Source: Amycolatopsis orientalis DSM 40040 = KCTC 9412 (lineage in GTDB: Bacteria; Actinomycetota; Actinomycetes; Mycobacteriales; Pseudonocardiaceae). From it: DNA of 64,000 nucleotides. Both the position numbers and the translations under genes were made by a program. Of this stretch, positions 41,215 to 52,468 are shown one piece after another. Every line of letters starts with the position of its first letter. The stretch's first letter is position 1. The stretch lies in NCBI RefSeq assembly GCF_000478275.1, contig NZ_ASJB01000046.1:62001-126000 (forward strand), in the 5' to 3' direction. The notes under the pieces are model-generated. The model saw only the letters and a program-made list of their open reading frames with translations. It made no database searches and had not been told where the DNA came from.

Positions 41215-42174
41215 ATGTTGGAAACTTCGGCAAGACTGCTCCGTTTGCTCTCCCTCTTGCAGACTCCCCGTGACTGGACGGGTACCGAACTGGCCGAACG
41301 CCTCGAAGTGAGCGCGCGGACGATCCGCAACGACGTCGAACGGCTGCGTGCGCTCGGCTACCCGGTGAACGCGACCCGCGGTTCAGTCGGCGGCTACCGC
41401 CTCGGCGCGGGCGCGGACCTGCCGCCGTTGCTGCTGGACGACGAGGAGGCCGTCGCCGTCGCGATCGGCCTGCGCACCGCGGCGGGCGGCACCATCGCGG
41501 GTGTCGAGGAGACGTCGCTGCGCGCGCTGGCCAAGCTGGAGCAGGTGCTGCCGTCGCGACTGCGGCGCCGCGTCAACGCACTGCAGGCGTACACGATCCC
41601 GGTGCCCAGGGACGATGCCGGACCGCGCGTCGACGCGAAGACGCTTACCGTCCTGACGGCCGCCTGCCGTGACCACGAACAGATGCGTTTCGGCTACCGG
41701 GCCCACGACGGCTCGGAGAGCGTCCGCAAGGTCGAGCCGTATCGCCTGGTGAACTGGGGACGCCGGTGGTACCTGGTCGCGTGGGACCTCGATCGCGGCG
41801 ACTGGCGCACTTACCGCGTCGACAGGCTGACCCCGCGTGTCCCGATCGGCCCCCGGTTCACCCCGCGCGATCTCCCCGAGGACGTCACGGACCGGGTGCG
41901 GCGCGGCGTCTCGTCCGCGGCGTGGCGGTATCGGGCGAAGGTCACCGTGCACGCGCCGGCGGAGGAGGTGACCGCGCGGATCAACCCGGCCGTCGGGACG
42001 GTGGAGGCGGTCGACGAGAGCACGTGTCTGCTGCACACCGGCGCCGACAGCGTCGAGACGCTGGCCGTCCACTTAGGACTGCTCAACGCCCCTTTCCGGG
42101 TCACCGAACCCCCGCAATTAGTCGACTACTTGCGCACGCTGGCCGACCGGTATCGCGACGCGACCCACATTTAG
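41215..42174 (+). CDS. YafY-type HTH-WYL transcriptional regulator
   Basis: The 319-residue protein has an N-terminal HTH_11 (WTGTELAERLEVSARTIRNDVERLRALGYPV) and a WYL domain (EPYRLVNWGRRWYLVAWDLDRGDWRTYRVDRL) followed by a WCX-like C-terminus. WYL domains bind ligands or nucleic acid. ATG 41215 has an AGGAGG site at a longish spacing; 41194 is possible. The stop codon TAG lies at the start of a family C half-repeat. Confidence 0.86.
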   Translation: MLETSARLLRLLSLLQTPRDWTGTELAERLEVSARTIRNDVERLRALGYPVNATRGSVGGYRLGAGADLPPLLLDDEEAVAVAIGLRTAAGGTIAGVEETSLRALAKLEQVLPSRLRRRVNALQAYTIPVPRDDAGPRVDAKTLTVLTAACRDHEQMRFGYRAHDGSESVRKVEPYRLVNWGRRWYLVAWDLDRGDWRTYRVDRLTPRVPIGPRFTPRDLPEDVTDRVRRGVSSAAWRYRAKVTVHAPAEEVTARINPAVGTVEAVDESTCLLHTGADSVETLAVHLGLLNAPFRVTEPPQLVDYLRTLADRYRDATHI

Positions 42175-42234
42175 TCCTCTGGATGCGGTGCGTGGCGTGC
42201 CCCGATCGCGTTTAGCCCGCTAAACGCGATCGGG
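42173..42234. repeat. Family C half-repeat plus family D palindrome
   Basis: TTAGTCCTCTGGATGCG (family C, one arm) follows the regulator's stop. It is followed by a perfect 16-bp palindrome, CCCGATCGCGTTTAGC / GCTAAACGCGATCGGG (42201-42234, CC centre), related to the repeats at 12.5 kb. It sits between convergent genes, 1 base from the sulfatase-fold gene's stop, and is a likely two-way terminator. Confidence 0.8.
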
Positions 42235-42235
42235 T

Positions 42236-43930
42236 TCACTGGGCGAAAGTGGTCAGGAAGCGGTCCCGGAACGCGTCCATCCGCCAGACCGGCGCGTTCC
42301 GGTCCGGGTTCAGCCCGTCCTGCCAGTTCCACGCGGCGATTCTGTCCAGGACGCCCTTGTCCCGCGTGACGACGGTGATCGGGACGTCGCGGTCCGCGCC
42401 CTCCCCGGCGACGATCGGGTTCGGCTGGTGGTCGCCGAGGAACACCAGCACCAGATCGTCGTCCCCGTACGTCTCCACGTACGAGATCAGCGAGTTCAAC
42501 GAATAGGCGATCGAGTCGCCGTACGCGGCCCGCACCTTCGCGGGGTCGGTGAAGACCTCCTCGGGCGTCTTCCCCTGCGAAGGCATCGGGTTGTAGACCG
42601 AGCCGTCGCCGACGGCGTTCCAGTCGACCATCCGGGGCAGCGGTGTCCACGGCCAGTGACTGGTGACGAGGTCGATTTCCGCCATCAGCGGCGGGTGGCC
42701 CGGCTTCGCGCGTTCGGCGCGCTGGAAGGCCGAAAGCGTGAACTGGTCCGGCATCGTGGCGTAGGAGAACGGCGGACCGTGGTAGCCGATGCCGCGCGAG
42801 TCGTAGTACCGGTCGTAGCCGTAGACCTGCCCCTCCGGCCAGTCCTCGGTGTGCGCCGGGACGACGCCGACGGTCTCCCAGCCCGCGCGCTTGAACGCCC
42901 CGCCGAGGGTGAACCGGTCGGTCTTCACGAAGTCGTCGTAGCGGTGCTGGCTGTCGACCCAGACGCCGGACTGGAACGTCGAATGCGCCAGCCAGCTGCC
43001 CGCGCTCGTCGTCGGCGACGTCAGGAACGCGCTGCGCGAGCCATATCCGGCGGTCTTCAGCCGCGCGGTCCCGGCGTCGAGGACGGCGTCGACCTTGGGG
43101 GCGATGTCGGAGTCCTGGACAGCCACCCGCCCGTAGCTCTCGACGAAGGTGAACAGGACGTCCTTGCCGCGCAACGCGTTCAGCAGCCCGGACGGCGGGG
43201 TGCCGCGGAAGGCGTCGGTGCCGACCTCCGCGGCGAACGCCTCCCGGTCGCGGATACCGGCCCGCACCTGGCGGAGGTCGTCGTAGGCGTAGGCGGCGGC
43301 GCTGCGCGACGCGAGCGGCTGCCCCGGCGCGAGCTGGACGCCGAACACCGCGCAGCCGATCCAGAGCACGCTGAGCACGGCCACCACCCGGGTCGAGGTG
43401 GTGCGGCGGCCGGCCACCACCCGGCTCAGCCGCACCATCGACAGCGCCATGAGCACGACGACGACCACGGCCAGCAGCGCCAGCCCGAAGAACGACGCGA
43501 GCGCGCCGGTCCGGCCGATCGACGTGCCGAGCAGGTCGACGCCGTTGCCGACGACACCCCAGTCGAACACCGGGTTGAACCGCCGGTTCAGCGCGATCCC
43601 GAAGCCGATGTCGATGGCCTTGACGACGGTCAGCAGCCCGAGGACAGTGCCCGCGGTCAGCGCGACGATCCGCCGGGCGCCGTCGCGCAGCATGAGCACC
43701 ACCGCCACCCCGAGCAGCGCTTCGACCGGGAGCCGCACGAACGCCTCCGGCGTCAGCCTGCCCAGGTCGTTCGGCGCGAGCAGGGCGAACAGCACGAGGA
43801 CGCCCGCCAGGGTCGTCACCGCGCTGGAGGCGATTTCGCGGGCGGCCGTCCGGTCCCCCGGCAGGCCGACCAGAGCGGGGCGCGTGAAAACCGACAAGGC
43901 GGGTTCCTTCCAGGGTGCAGGAGCCTTCAT
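42236..43930 (-). CDS. Membrane-anchored sulfatase-fold enzyme (LTA synthase-like)
   Basis: The 564-residue protein has about five N-terminal helices (to about residue 200) and an extracytoplasmic alkaline-phosphatase/sulfatase fold. Visible are TFVESYGR (metal Glu), LTSPTTSAGSWLAHST (candidate Thr/Ser nucleophile), DLVTSHWPW and FLGDHQPNP (Asp-His). It resembles phosphoglycerol or phosphoethanolamine transferases acting on envelope glycans; the exact substrate is open. No close start alternative is visible. Confidence 0.8.
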   Translation of the reverse strand: MKAPAPWKEPALSVFTRPALVGLPGDRTAAREIASSAVTTLAGVLVLFALLAPNDLGRLTPEAFVRLPVEALLGVAVVLMLRDGARRIVALTAGTVLGLLTVVKAIDIGFGIALNRRFNPVFDWGVVGNGVDLLGTSIGRTGALASFFGLALLAVVVVVLMALSMVRLSRVVAGRRTTSTRVVAVLSVLWIGCAVFGVQLAPGQPLASRSAAAYAYDDLRQVRAGIRDREAFAAEVGTDAFRGTPPSGLLNALRGKDVLFTFVESYGRVAVQDSDIAPKVDAVLDAGTARLKTAGYGSRSAFLTSPTTSAGSWLAHSTFQSGVWVDSQHRYDDFVKTDRFTLGGAFKRAGWETVGVVPAHTEDWPEGQVYGYDRYYDSRGIGYHGPPFSYATMPDQFTLSAFQRAERAKPGHPPLMAEIDLVTSHWPWTPLPRMVDWNAVGDGSVYNPMPSQGKTPEEVFTDPAKVRAAYGDSIAYSLNSLISYVETYGDDDLVLVFLGDHQPNPIVAGEGADRDVPITVVTRDKGVLDRIAAWNWQDGLNPDRNAPVWRMDAFRDRFLTTFAQ

Positions 43931-43960
43931 CGGGTTACACGGACGGCGGGCGTCCCCGGT

Positions 43961-45112
43961 TCAGCCCGATCGCCAGGTGCGCAGCGCCCACCACCAGCCG
44001 ACGGTGTGCCGTACCTGCGATCCGTCGTCGTCTTCCGGCAGGTCGAGCGACGCCCCGGTGATCTCGCCGAGCCTCCCCAGCCGGTACCGGACGGTGTTCG
44101 CGTGGACGTGCAGGGCCGCGGCCGTCTGGTCGAGCCGCCGTCCGTGGTCGAGGTAGGCCAGCGCGGTCGACACGAGCTGCTCGTGGAACGCGTCGCCCGG
44201 CGTCAGCGCGCTCAGCAGGGCGCCGCCGAGCAGCGCGGCGAGCCCCGGCTGGGCGGCGAGCGCGGTCTCGACCGCCAGGTCGGCCACCTCGTGCAGGCCC
44301 CGCGTCCGCTCCCGCGCGGCCGTCGGCAAAGCCATCGCGCACAGGGCGTGCATCCCGCGGACCTCGGTGAGCGGGACGGCGGGGGAGACCACCATGAGGA
44401 CGTCGTCGCCGAGCGCCGACGGCGTGGGCAGCCGCGGCGCCAGCCCGGCCAGCCGCCCCACCACCAGCCCGAAGATGCCGCCGGTCCCGCCGAGCCGCCG
44501 CTCGACGACCAGCGCCTGGTACGGATCGCCGACGTCGGAGAGCAGGCAGTGGTAGCGCCCGTCCGGGTTCAGCCCGGCGTGCGCGACCTCCTCGGCCGAC
44601 GGCACCGCCGTGTCGTCGGCCAGCAACCGCCGCAGCAGGCGGGCCCGGCTGTCGTGGACCGTGCGGGAGAGTTCGAGTTCGGCTTCGTGGTAGCCGGCGA
44701 TCACCTGCCGTTCGAGCGCGCGGGTGTTCCGGTCGAAGTCGACCAGCGCCGCCAGCATGACGTCGTCCGGGACCCCGGCCGCCTTGCCGCGTTCGACGGC
44801 GATCTCGACCGCGCGGCTGCGGCCGGCCTGTACCCCGCGCAGCAGCGCGGCGATCGGCACGCCTTGCGCTGCCCGGTCGGCGCCGAGGACGGCCGCCGCC
44901 GCGTAGTCCTGCTCACTGGTCCCGCCCGGCCGTTCGAACGACGCGAGCCCGGCGGCGAGCACGATCGCGACGTGCCGCCGGTTCTCGTGCACCGGCAGCC
45001 GCGCCACCTCCGGCGACTCCGTGCGGGCGGCCCGGACGACCTCCTCGACGACGTCGGCGTCGGCCGCCATCGCCCGCAGCACCTCGTGCAGCAACCGGTG
45101 CGCCATCGCCAC
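43961..45112 (-). CDS. PucR/CdaR-like helix-turn-helix regulator, first copy
   Basis: The 383-residue protein has a long sensor region and a C-terminal PucR HTH_30 (LDQTAAALHVHANTVRYRLGRL near residues 330-352). It lies 30 bases upstream of the sulfatase-fold gene in the same direction and is divergent from the beta-propeller gene. It may regulate one or both. A second PucR-like protein is at 54426. Confidence 0.84.
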   Translation of the reverse strand: MAMAHRLLHEVLRAMAADADVVEEVVRAARTESPEVARLPVHENRRHVAIVLAAGLASFERPGGTSEQDYAAAAVLGADRAAQGVPIAALLRGVQAGRSRAVEIAVERGKAAGVPDDVMLAALVDFDRNTRALERQVIAGYHEAELELSRTVHDSRARLLRRLLADDTAVPSAEEVAHAGLNPDGRYHCLLSDVGDPYQALVVERRLGGTGGIFGLVVGRLAGLAPRLPTPSALGDDVLMVVSPAVPLTEVRGMHALCAMALPTAARERTRGLHEVADLAVETALAAQPGLAALLGGALLSALTPGDAFHEQLVSTALAYLDHGRRLDQTAAALHVHANTVRYRLGRLGEITGASLDLPEDDDGSQVRHTVGWWWALRTWRSG

Positions 45113-45251
45113 CGCCTTCCCGCGGCCGGTTGTGACCCGTGCACAACGAACGGCGCGGCCCTTGGCGACCGGCCCCTACCGAGGGTGCCCGATCGGTTGG
45201 TTTCCTGTGAGCTACCGAAAGGTAACAGGACTTCGCCGAAGGGTGCGCGTG

Positions 45252-46493
45252 ATGCGGAAACGCCGGTTGCTGAACTTCGCCCTCGTGGCCTGCCTCGCCG
45301 TCACGGCACTGGGCTCGGTGCCGGGGACCACGGCGGCGAGTGCCGCCCTGCGGCAGGTCTTGTTCGTGGGCAACAACTGGGAGGGGACCGCGGACGTCAT
45401 CCGGCCCTCCGGCGACTACGCGAAGATCGCGCGGGTCGACATGGTGCCCGACAAGGACGAGCGGCTCGCCGAGATCTACCTGAACCCGATCAAACTCGCG
45501 TTCTTCCTCGGCATCCGCAACGGTGTCGGCGAGGGCCACGACCAGCTCGTCGACGATCTCTACACGACGCCGGACGGCCGGTCGGTCGTCGCGTCCCGCC
45601 CGAGCTTCGCCGACGTCGTCTCGATCGACCTCGCCACCGGCCGCGTCAACTGGCGCTTCCCGGTGTCGGGTTTCCGCTCCGATCACATGGCCGTCTCGCC
45701 GGACGGGCGCAGTATCGCGGTGTCCGCCTCGACGTCGAACACCGTCCACGTGCTGAACATCGACACCGGGCAGCAGCTGGGCTCGTTCAAGACCGGCGAC
45801 AAACCGCACGAGAACACCTACACCGACGGCGGACGGCGCCTCTGGAACAGCTCGATCGGCGACGTGAACACCGCGCTCGACGCGCCGTGGCAGGACTTCA
45901 CCAAGGGCGACCGGAAGCTCACCGTCGCCGACGCGACGACCTTCCAGCAGGTCAAGGTCATCGACATGCGCCAGCGGCTGGACGCCTTCGGCCGTACCGA
46001 TCTGTCCGACGCCATCCGCCCGATGGCGTTCACCCCCGACGAGTCGAAGCTGTACTTCCAGGTGTCGTTCTTCAACGGCCTCCTGGAGTACGACGTCGCC
46101 ACCGACCGCATCACCCGGTCGAAGACGCTGCCGAAGAACCCGAACACCAGTGAGGACCGGACGACCTGGGTCAACGACTCGCGGCACCACGGGCTTTCGA
46201 TGAGTCCCGCGGGCGACAAGCTGTGCGTCGCCGGGACGATGGACGATTACGCGACCATCGTGGACCGCGCGAGCCTGCAGGAAGCCCGGCTCGTGACGGC
46301 CGCGAAGCCGTACTGGGCGACGGTGAACGGCGACGGAAAGCATTGCGTCATCTCGGAAAGCGGGGCCGACCAGGTGACCGCGATCGACTTCGCGACCGGC
46401 GCGAAGGTGAAGTCCGTCCCGGTCGGCGACCACCCGCAGCGGATCCGGATCGGCCACGTGCCGGACGGCTGGACGGGCCCCTCGGGCCGGTAG
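45252..46493 (+). CDS. Secreted beta-propeller (YncE-like) protein
   Basis: The 413-residue protein has a Sec signal peptide (residues 1-31; KRRLLNF..., ending TTAASA) and six to seven propeller blades of the YncE/40-residue YVTN type (for example SFADVVSIDLATGRVNWRFPV, TVHVLNIDTGQQLGSFK, VTAIDFATGAKVKSVPVGDHP). Such proteins bind ligands outside the cell; some have periplasmic functions. ATG 45252 is chosen for the signal peptide; GTG 45249 is an alternative. Confidence 0.82.
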   Translation: MRKRRLLNFALVACLAVTALGSVPGTTAASAALRQVLFVGNNWEGTADVIRPSGDYAKIARVDMVPDKDERLAEIYLNPIKLAFFLGIRNGVGEGHDQLVDDLYTTPDGRSVVASRPSFADVVSIDLATGRVNWRFPVSGFRSDHMAVSPDGRSIAVSASTSNTVHVLNIDTGQQLGSFKTGDKPHENTYTDGGRRLWNSSIGDVNTALDAPWQDFTKGDRKLTVADATTFQQVKVIDMRQRLDAFGRTDLSDAIRPMAFTPDESKLYFQVSFFNGLLEYDVATDRITRSKTLPKNPNTSEDRTTWVNDSRHHGLSMSPAGDKLCVAGTMDDYATIVDRASLQEARLVTAAKPYWATVNGDGKHCVISESGADQVTAIDFATGAKVKSVPVGDHPQRIRIGHVPDGWTGPSGR

Positions 46494-46559
46494 CCCGCGA
46501 GGTGAGGCCGGCCTGACGACGGTCCGCTCAGCGCACGATCTTGGCTCCACTGTGGCACC

Positions 46560-48155
46560 GTGACGGGAATGAGTCTGCGCCTGGGTCCGTTGCTGCGCCA
46601 CGTCGACGAGACGTCGGCGACGGTGTGGGTCGAAACCGGCACCGAGAGCGAGGTCGAAGTCCTCGGCGTCACGGCGAGGACGTTCGAAATCCGAGGCCAC
46701 CACTACGCCCTGCTCGTGCTGACCGGGCTCGAACCCGGCACCAGCACCGAGTACGAGGTGCGCGTGGACGGCGAAAAGGTGTGGCCGCTGGAGGATTCCG
46801 GCTTCCCGCCCAGTCGCATCCGGACACTGCCCGCGCACGAGTCCGGGGTCCGGCTGGTGTTCGGCTCCTGCCGGAAACCGCACGACGGGGACACTTTCGG
46901 CCCGGACGCGCTGGCCGCGTACGCCCGCCGGATGGCCGAGAGCGACGAGGCCGGGTGGCCGCAGGCGCTGCTGATGCTCGGCGACCAGGTCTACGCCGAC
47001 GAAACCACCGACGAGACGCAGGAATGGCTGAAGCGGCGTCGCGACACTTCGAAGCCGCCCGGGACCGAGGTGACGGATTTCGAGGAGTACACCCACCTCT
47101 ACCTCGAAGCCTGGGGTGAGCCGACGATCCGCTGGCTGCTCTCCACCGTGCCCACGTCGATGATCTTCGACGACCACGACGTCCGCGACGACTGGAACAC
47201 CTCGCATACGTGGCGGGAGCACATGCGGGCGCAGCCGTGGTGGCAGGAGCGCCTGCGCGGGGCGATCATGTCGTACTGGGTCTACCAGCACCTCGGGAAC
47301 CTCGGCCCCGCCGAACTCGCCGAGGACTCGACCTACCAGAAGGCCCTCACCTCCGGCAGGGACAACGCCGGCCTGCTCGTCGCCTACGCCGACGAAGCCG
47401 ACAACGAACGCGACGGCACCAAAGGCGCGCGATGGAGTTACCGGCGCGATTTCGGCAAGGTGCGGCTGCTGGTCATCGACAGCCGGGCGGGGCGGATCCT
47501 GGAGCCCGGCCATCGGGCGATGGTCGACGACGACGAGTTCGACTGGGTCGAGGAGAACGCCGCCGACGCCTGCGACCACCTGCTCATCGGGTCCTCGTTG
47601 CCGTGGCTGCTGCCGCCGGTGATCTCCCACCTGCAGTCCCTCAACGAACGGGCCTGCGCCCGTCCCGGATGGCGGGGACGGCTCGCGGAGAAGATCCGGC
47701 AGGCGGGCGACCTCGAACACTGGGCGGCGTTCCGCGCGTCGTTCGACCGGCTCGCCGCGATGATCGCGCGCGAGGGACGCCGGGAGGAGCCGCCCGCCAC
47801 CATCGCGGTGCTCTCCGGCGACGTCCATCACGCCTACATCGCCGAGGCGCGGTACCCGGAACCGGTGACGTCGACGGTGTACCAGCTCACCTGTTCGCCG
47901 GTGCACAACGCGATGCCGCGGCCGCTCCGGCTGGCTTTCGCCGCGACCTGGTCGGCCGGGGTGGCGTCACTCGCGCGCCGGTGGGCGGAGCGGGGCGGGG
48001 TCGAACCCGTACCCCTCGCTTGGCGAAAGACGTCGGGACCGCATTTCGGCAATGTGATCGCCACTGTCGAGACCACCGGCCGCTCCGCCGTCACGACGAT
48101 CGAACAGGCCACGGGCGACGGGCTGACCGAGGTGGCCAGGCAGAGGCTGGCCTGA
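46560..48155 (+). CDS. PhoD-like metallophosphatase
   Basis: The 531-residue protein has an N-terminal beta domain (about 1-95) and a PhoD-type calcineurin-like core: FGSCRKPHDGD, MLGDQVYAD, IFDDHDVRDDWN and SGDVHHAYIAE. It hydrolyses phosphodiesters or monoesters. There is no Tat signal, which is unusual for PhoD; it is probably cytoplasmic. GTG 46560 or ATG 46569 may be the start. Confidence 0.86.
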   Translation: MTGMSLRLGPLLRHVDETSATVWVETGTESEVEVLGVTARTFEIRGHHYALLVLTGLEPGTSTEYEVRVDGEKVWPLEDSGFPPSRIRTLPAHESGVRLVFGSCRKPHDGDTFGPDALAAYARRMAESDEAGWPQALLMLGDQVYADETTDETQEWLKRRRDTSKPPGTEVTDFEEYTHLYLEAWGEPTIRWLLSTVPTSMIFDDHDVRDDWNTSHTWREHMRAQPWWQERLRGAIMSYWVYQHLGNLGPAELAEDSTYQKALTSGRDNAGLLVAYADEADNERDGTKGARWSYRRDFGKVRLLVIDSRAGRILEPGHRAMVDDDEFDWVEENAADACDHLLIGSSLPWLLPPVISHLQSLNERACARPGWRGRLAEKIRQAGDLEHWAAFRASFDRLAAMIAREGRREEPPATIAVLSGDVHHAYIAEARYPEPVTSTVYQLTCSPVHNAMPRPLRLAFAATWSAGVASLARRWAERGGVEPVPLAWRKTSGPHFGNVIATVETTGRSAVTTIEQATGDGLTEVARQRLA

Positions 48156-48184
48156 CCCCGTTCCGCGCTCGGTAATATCGCGGC

Positions 48185-50050
<1,866 letters not shown>

Positions 50051-50060
50051 CCGAAGTACA

Positions 50061-50105
50061 TGAAGGCCCCCTTCCTTGCGCCTAGCGCAAGGAAGGGGGC
50101 CTTCA
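50061..50105 (+). terminator. htpG terminator, family B-like palindrome
   Basis: A perfect 20-bp stem (TGAAGGCCCCCTTCCTTGCG and complement) with a CCTAG loop lies 10 bases after the htpG stop. Its TGAAGGCCC ends link it to family B. Confidence 0.85.
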
Positions 50106-50254
50106 CGCGCTCAAGGCGCCAGTGCCTCGCGCCGTCGAGACGCCTTCCGTCGACCGGCCCCGACCTCCCGAGCGGCTCGGACCGCCGGCCCGGACCACGC
50201 CTTCGCCCAAATGGCCACTCGCTGTGACTGGTGGCACGCAAGTGTGACCGCTAG

Positions 50255-50309
50255 TGAGGGGTGTGTGGATTTAGAGACGTTCAACGTCTCTAAATCCACA
50301 CACCCCTCA
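50255..50309. repeat. Perfect 55-base palindrome
   Basis: 27 bp of perfect dyad symmetry (TGAGGGGTGTGTGGATTTAG and on) flank a single C at 50282. It does not follow a gene stop directly and matches none of the other families in the window. Confidence 0.9.
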
Positions 50310-50347
50310 GCAGCCCTGCGACTTTGCCGGGACCCTGGCGCTAGACG

Positions 50348-50426
50348 CGGTGAAGGCCCCCTTCCCCGCATAAGACGCCACGAAAGGGCCCTTCACCGCA
50401 TCGCATGCGGTGAAGGGCCCTTTCGG
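50348..50426. repeat. Family B palindromic repeat, copy 3
   Basis: A compound inverted repeat of about 79 bases: GCGGTGAAGG..., with an internal CCTTCACCGCA/TGCGGTGAAGG hairpin, ending 2 bases before the stop of the siderophore permease gene (minus strand). It is a probable terminator for that operon. Confidence 0.78.
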
Positions 50427-50428
50427 CT

Positions 50429-52468
50429 CTACGGCCGGGTCCGCCAGAGCACCAGCACGAAGTACGGCGTCCCGACCAACGCGATGACCAGGCCGGCGGG
50501 GATCTGGGCCGGGGCGATGACCGTCCGCCCGATCGTGTCCGCGACGCTCACCAGCAGCGCCCCGAGCGCCGCCGCCACCGGGATCACCCGGCCGTGTCGT
50601 CCACCGGCCAGCGACCGCGCCAGATGCGGCGCGACGAGCCCGACGAACGCGACGACACCGATCGCGGACACCGCGGTGGCCGCCAGGATCCCGGACGCCG
50701 CCAGCACCACCAGCCGCGACCGTTCGATGCGCATCCCGAGCACTCGCGGGGTGTCCTCGTCGAGGGCGTGCAGGTCGAGTTCCCGGTGCTTCAGCCACAA
50801 CAACGGCGTCAGCGCGATCAGTGACAGCGCCACGGGCGCGACCTGTTCCAGCGTGCGGCCGTAGGTCGACCCCGAGAGCCAGGTCAGCGCCTTCGCCGAA
50901 TTCCACGGGTCGGAGACCACGATCAGCAGCGTGATCAGCGCCATCCCGGCCGACCAGACCGCGATACCGATGATCACCAGCCGGTCCGAATCCAGCCCCG
51001 AGCGCCACGCCAGCCCGTAGACCAGCGCGAACACGACGGCCGCGCCGATTCCGGCGGCGCCCGCGATCTCCCACGCGCCGACCGCCGGGACCACGGTGAT
51101 CAGCGTGATCGCGCCGAGCCCGGCGCCCGAGGTGATCCCGAGCAGACCGGGTTCGGCGAGCGGGTTGCGGCTGACCGACTGGATCCCGCAGCCGGACACC
51201 GCCAGCGCGGCACCGGCGAGCAGCGCGGCGAGAACCCGCGGAAGCCGTTGGTCCAGCACGAAGGTCAGCGCCGTGCCGGTGTTGCCGGTGATCCAGTTCG
51301 CGAGGTCGCCGAGCAGCACCACGCGGTCGCCCAGCATCAGGCCCACGACGGGCACCACGGCCAGCAGCACCACCAGCGCGACGGCGACGGCCACGAGCCG
51401 CCGCTTCGACCCGGCGACGCCGACCCGCCCCGCCGGTGCCGGACGACGTGAGCCACCGCCCCGGCCGCGCCGCGCCAGCCACACCATCACGACGGCGCCG
51501 ACGATCGTGGTGACGACCCCGGTCGGCACCCGCACGGCGGCGGCCGACCCCATGATGGCCCGCAGGACGACGTCGGCGCCGAGTACCGTCACCACCCCGA
51601 CCAGCCCGGACACCGGCAGCAGCACCCGGTGCTTGGCGATCGGCAGCAGCAGCCGCGTGATCACCGGCGCGCTCAGCCCGACGAAACCGACCGGCCCGGC
51701 GACGGTCACCGCCGCCGCGGTCAGCGCGACGGTCAGCAGGATCGCGCCGACCCGCGTCCGCCGGACCCGCAGGCCGAGCACGGTCGCGTTGTCGTCGCCG
51801 AGGGCGAGGACGTCGAGTTTGCGGCCCATCGCGATGAGCACCACGACGGCGAGCACCACGATCGGCGTCATCTGCCCGGTCGCCCGCAGATCGGACACCG
51901 TCAGCGAACCGCTGCCCCAGGCGAACAGCCCGGACGTCTCCTGCTCGAACATGAGCAGCAGCAGGATGGTCACCGACTGGAGCGCCAGCATCACCGCCGA
52001 ACCGACGAGCACCAGCCGCGGACTCGCCGAACCTCCGCCCGCCAGCCCCAGCACGATCACGGCCGCGGCGAGCCCGCCCGCGAACGCCGCCCCGCCCACC
52101 GGCACGAGCGGCAGGGAAAGCCCGAACGCGGAAATGGCGACGACGGCGAAATGCGCGCCCGCGTTGACCGCGAGCGTGTCGGGTGAGGCGAGCGGATTCC
52201 GCGCCACGGACTGCATTCCCGCCCCCGCGACCCCCAGTGCGACGCCCAGCAGCAACGCGGCGAGCAGCCGGGGGACGCGCGAACCCTCCAGTACCGCGAG
52301 GGTCTGCGCGTCCCCGTCGCCGAAGATCGCCTTCACCACGTCCAGCGGACCGGACGTGGAAGTGCCCTGGGTCAGATGGAGGCCGGCGAGGACGGCGATC
52401 AGTGCCACCAGTGCCGCCGACACCACCGCGGTGCGCACGGCTTGCGGCGCACGCAGGTCCTCGATCAT
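50429..52468 (-). CDS. Fused FecCD ferric-siderophore permease (FhuB-like)
   Basis: The 679-residue protein contains two FecCD permease domains in tandem (about 1-330 and 350-679), each with GGGMQ-like GAGMQSVARNPLASPD / GCGIQSVSRNPLAEPG and GFVGLSAPVITR / AFVGLVAPHLAR motifs and about 9-10 helices. It is the complete membrane part of a type II importer. ATG 52468 overlaps the binding-protein stop by one base (TGATG). Confidence 0.9.
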   Translation of the reverse strand: MIEDLRAPQAVRTAVVSAALVALIAVLAGLHLTQGTSTSGPLDVVKAIFGDGDAQTLAVLEGSRVPRLLAALLLGVALGVAGAGMQSVARNPLASPDTLAVNAGAHFAVVAISAFGLSLPLVPVGGAAFAGGLAAAVIVLGLAGGGSASPRLVLVGSAVMLALQSVTILLLLMFEQETSGLFAWGSGSLTVSDLRATGQMTPIVVLAVVVLIAMGRKLDVLALGDDNATVLGLRVRRTRVGAILLTVALTAAAVTVAGPVGFVGLSAPVITRLLLPIAKHRVLLPVSGLVGVVTVLGADVVLRAIMGSAAAVRVPTGVVTTIVGAVVMVWLARRGRGGGSRRPAPAGRVGVAGSKRRLVAVAVALVVLLAVVPVVGLMLGDRVVLLGDLANWITGNTGTALTFVLDQRLPRVLAALLAGAALAVSGCGIQSVSRNPLAEPGLLGITSGAGLGAITLITVVPAVGAWEIAGAAGIGAAVVFALVYGLAWRSGLDSDRLVIIGIAVWSAGMALITLLIVVSDPWNSAKALTWLSGSTYGRTLEQVAPVALSLIALTPLLWLKHRELDLHALDEDTPRVLGMRIERSRLVVLAASGILAATAVSAIGVVAFVGLVAPHLARSLAGGRHGRVIPVAAALGALLVSVADTIGRTVIAPAQIPAGLVIALVGTPYFVLVLWRTRP

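Larger units (their letters stand above)
50106..50428. other. Gene-free stretch with palindromes
   Basis: I see no gene between htpG and the siderophore permease gene. The stretch holds a perfect 55-base palindrome and a family B repeat. Confidence 0.6.

Noticed and set aside
42428..46153. Very long open frame (over 1,200 codons) on the plus strand
   Set aside because: It is antisense to the sulfatase-fold and PucR genes; its product is Arg/Gly/Pro-rich low-complexity sequence typical of a high-GC shadow frame.
44913..47906. Open frame of nearly 1,000 codons on the minus strand
   Set aside because: It is a mirror of the beta-propeller and PhoD-like genes, which have clear family motifs and starts.
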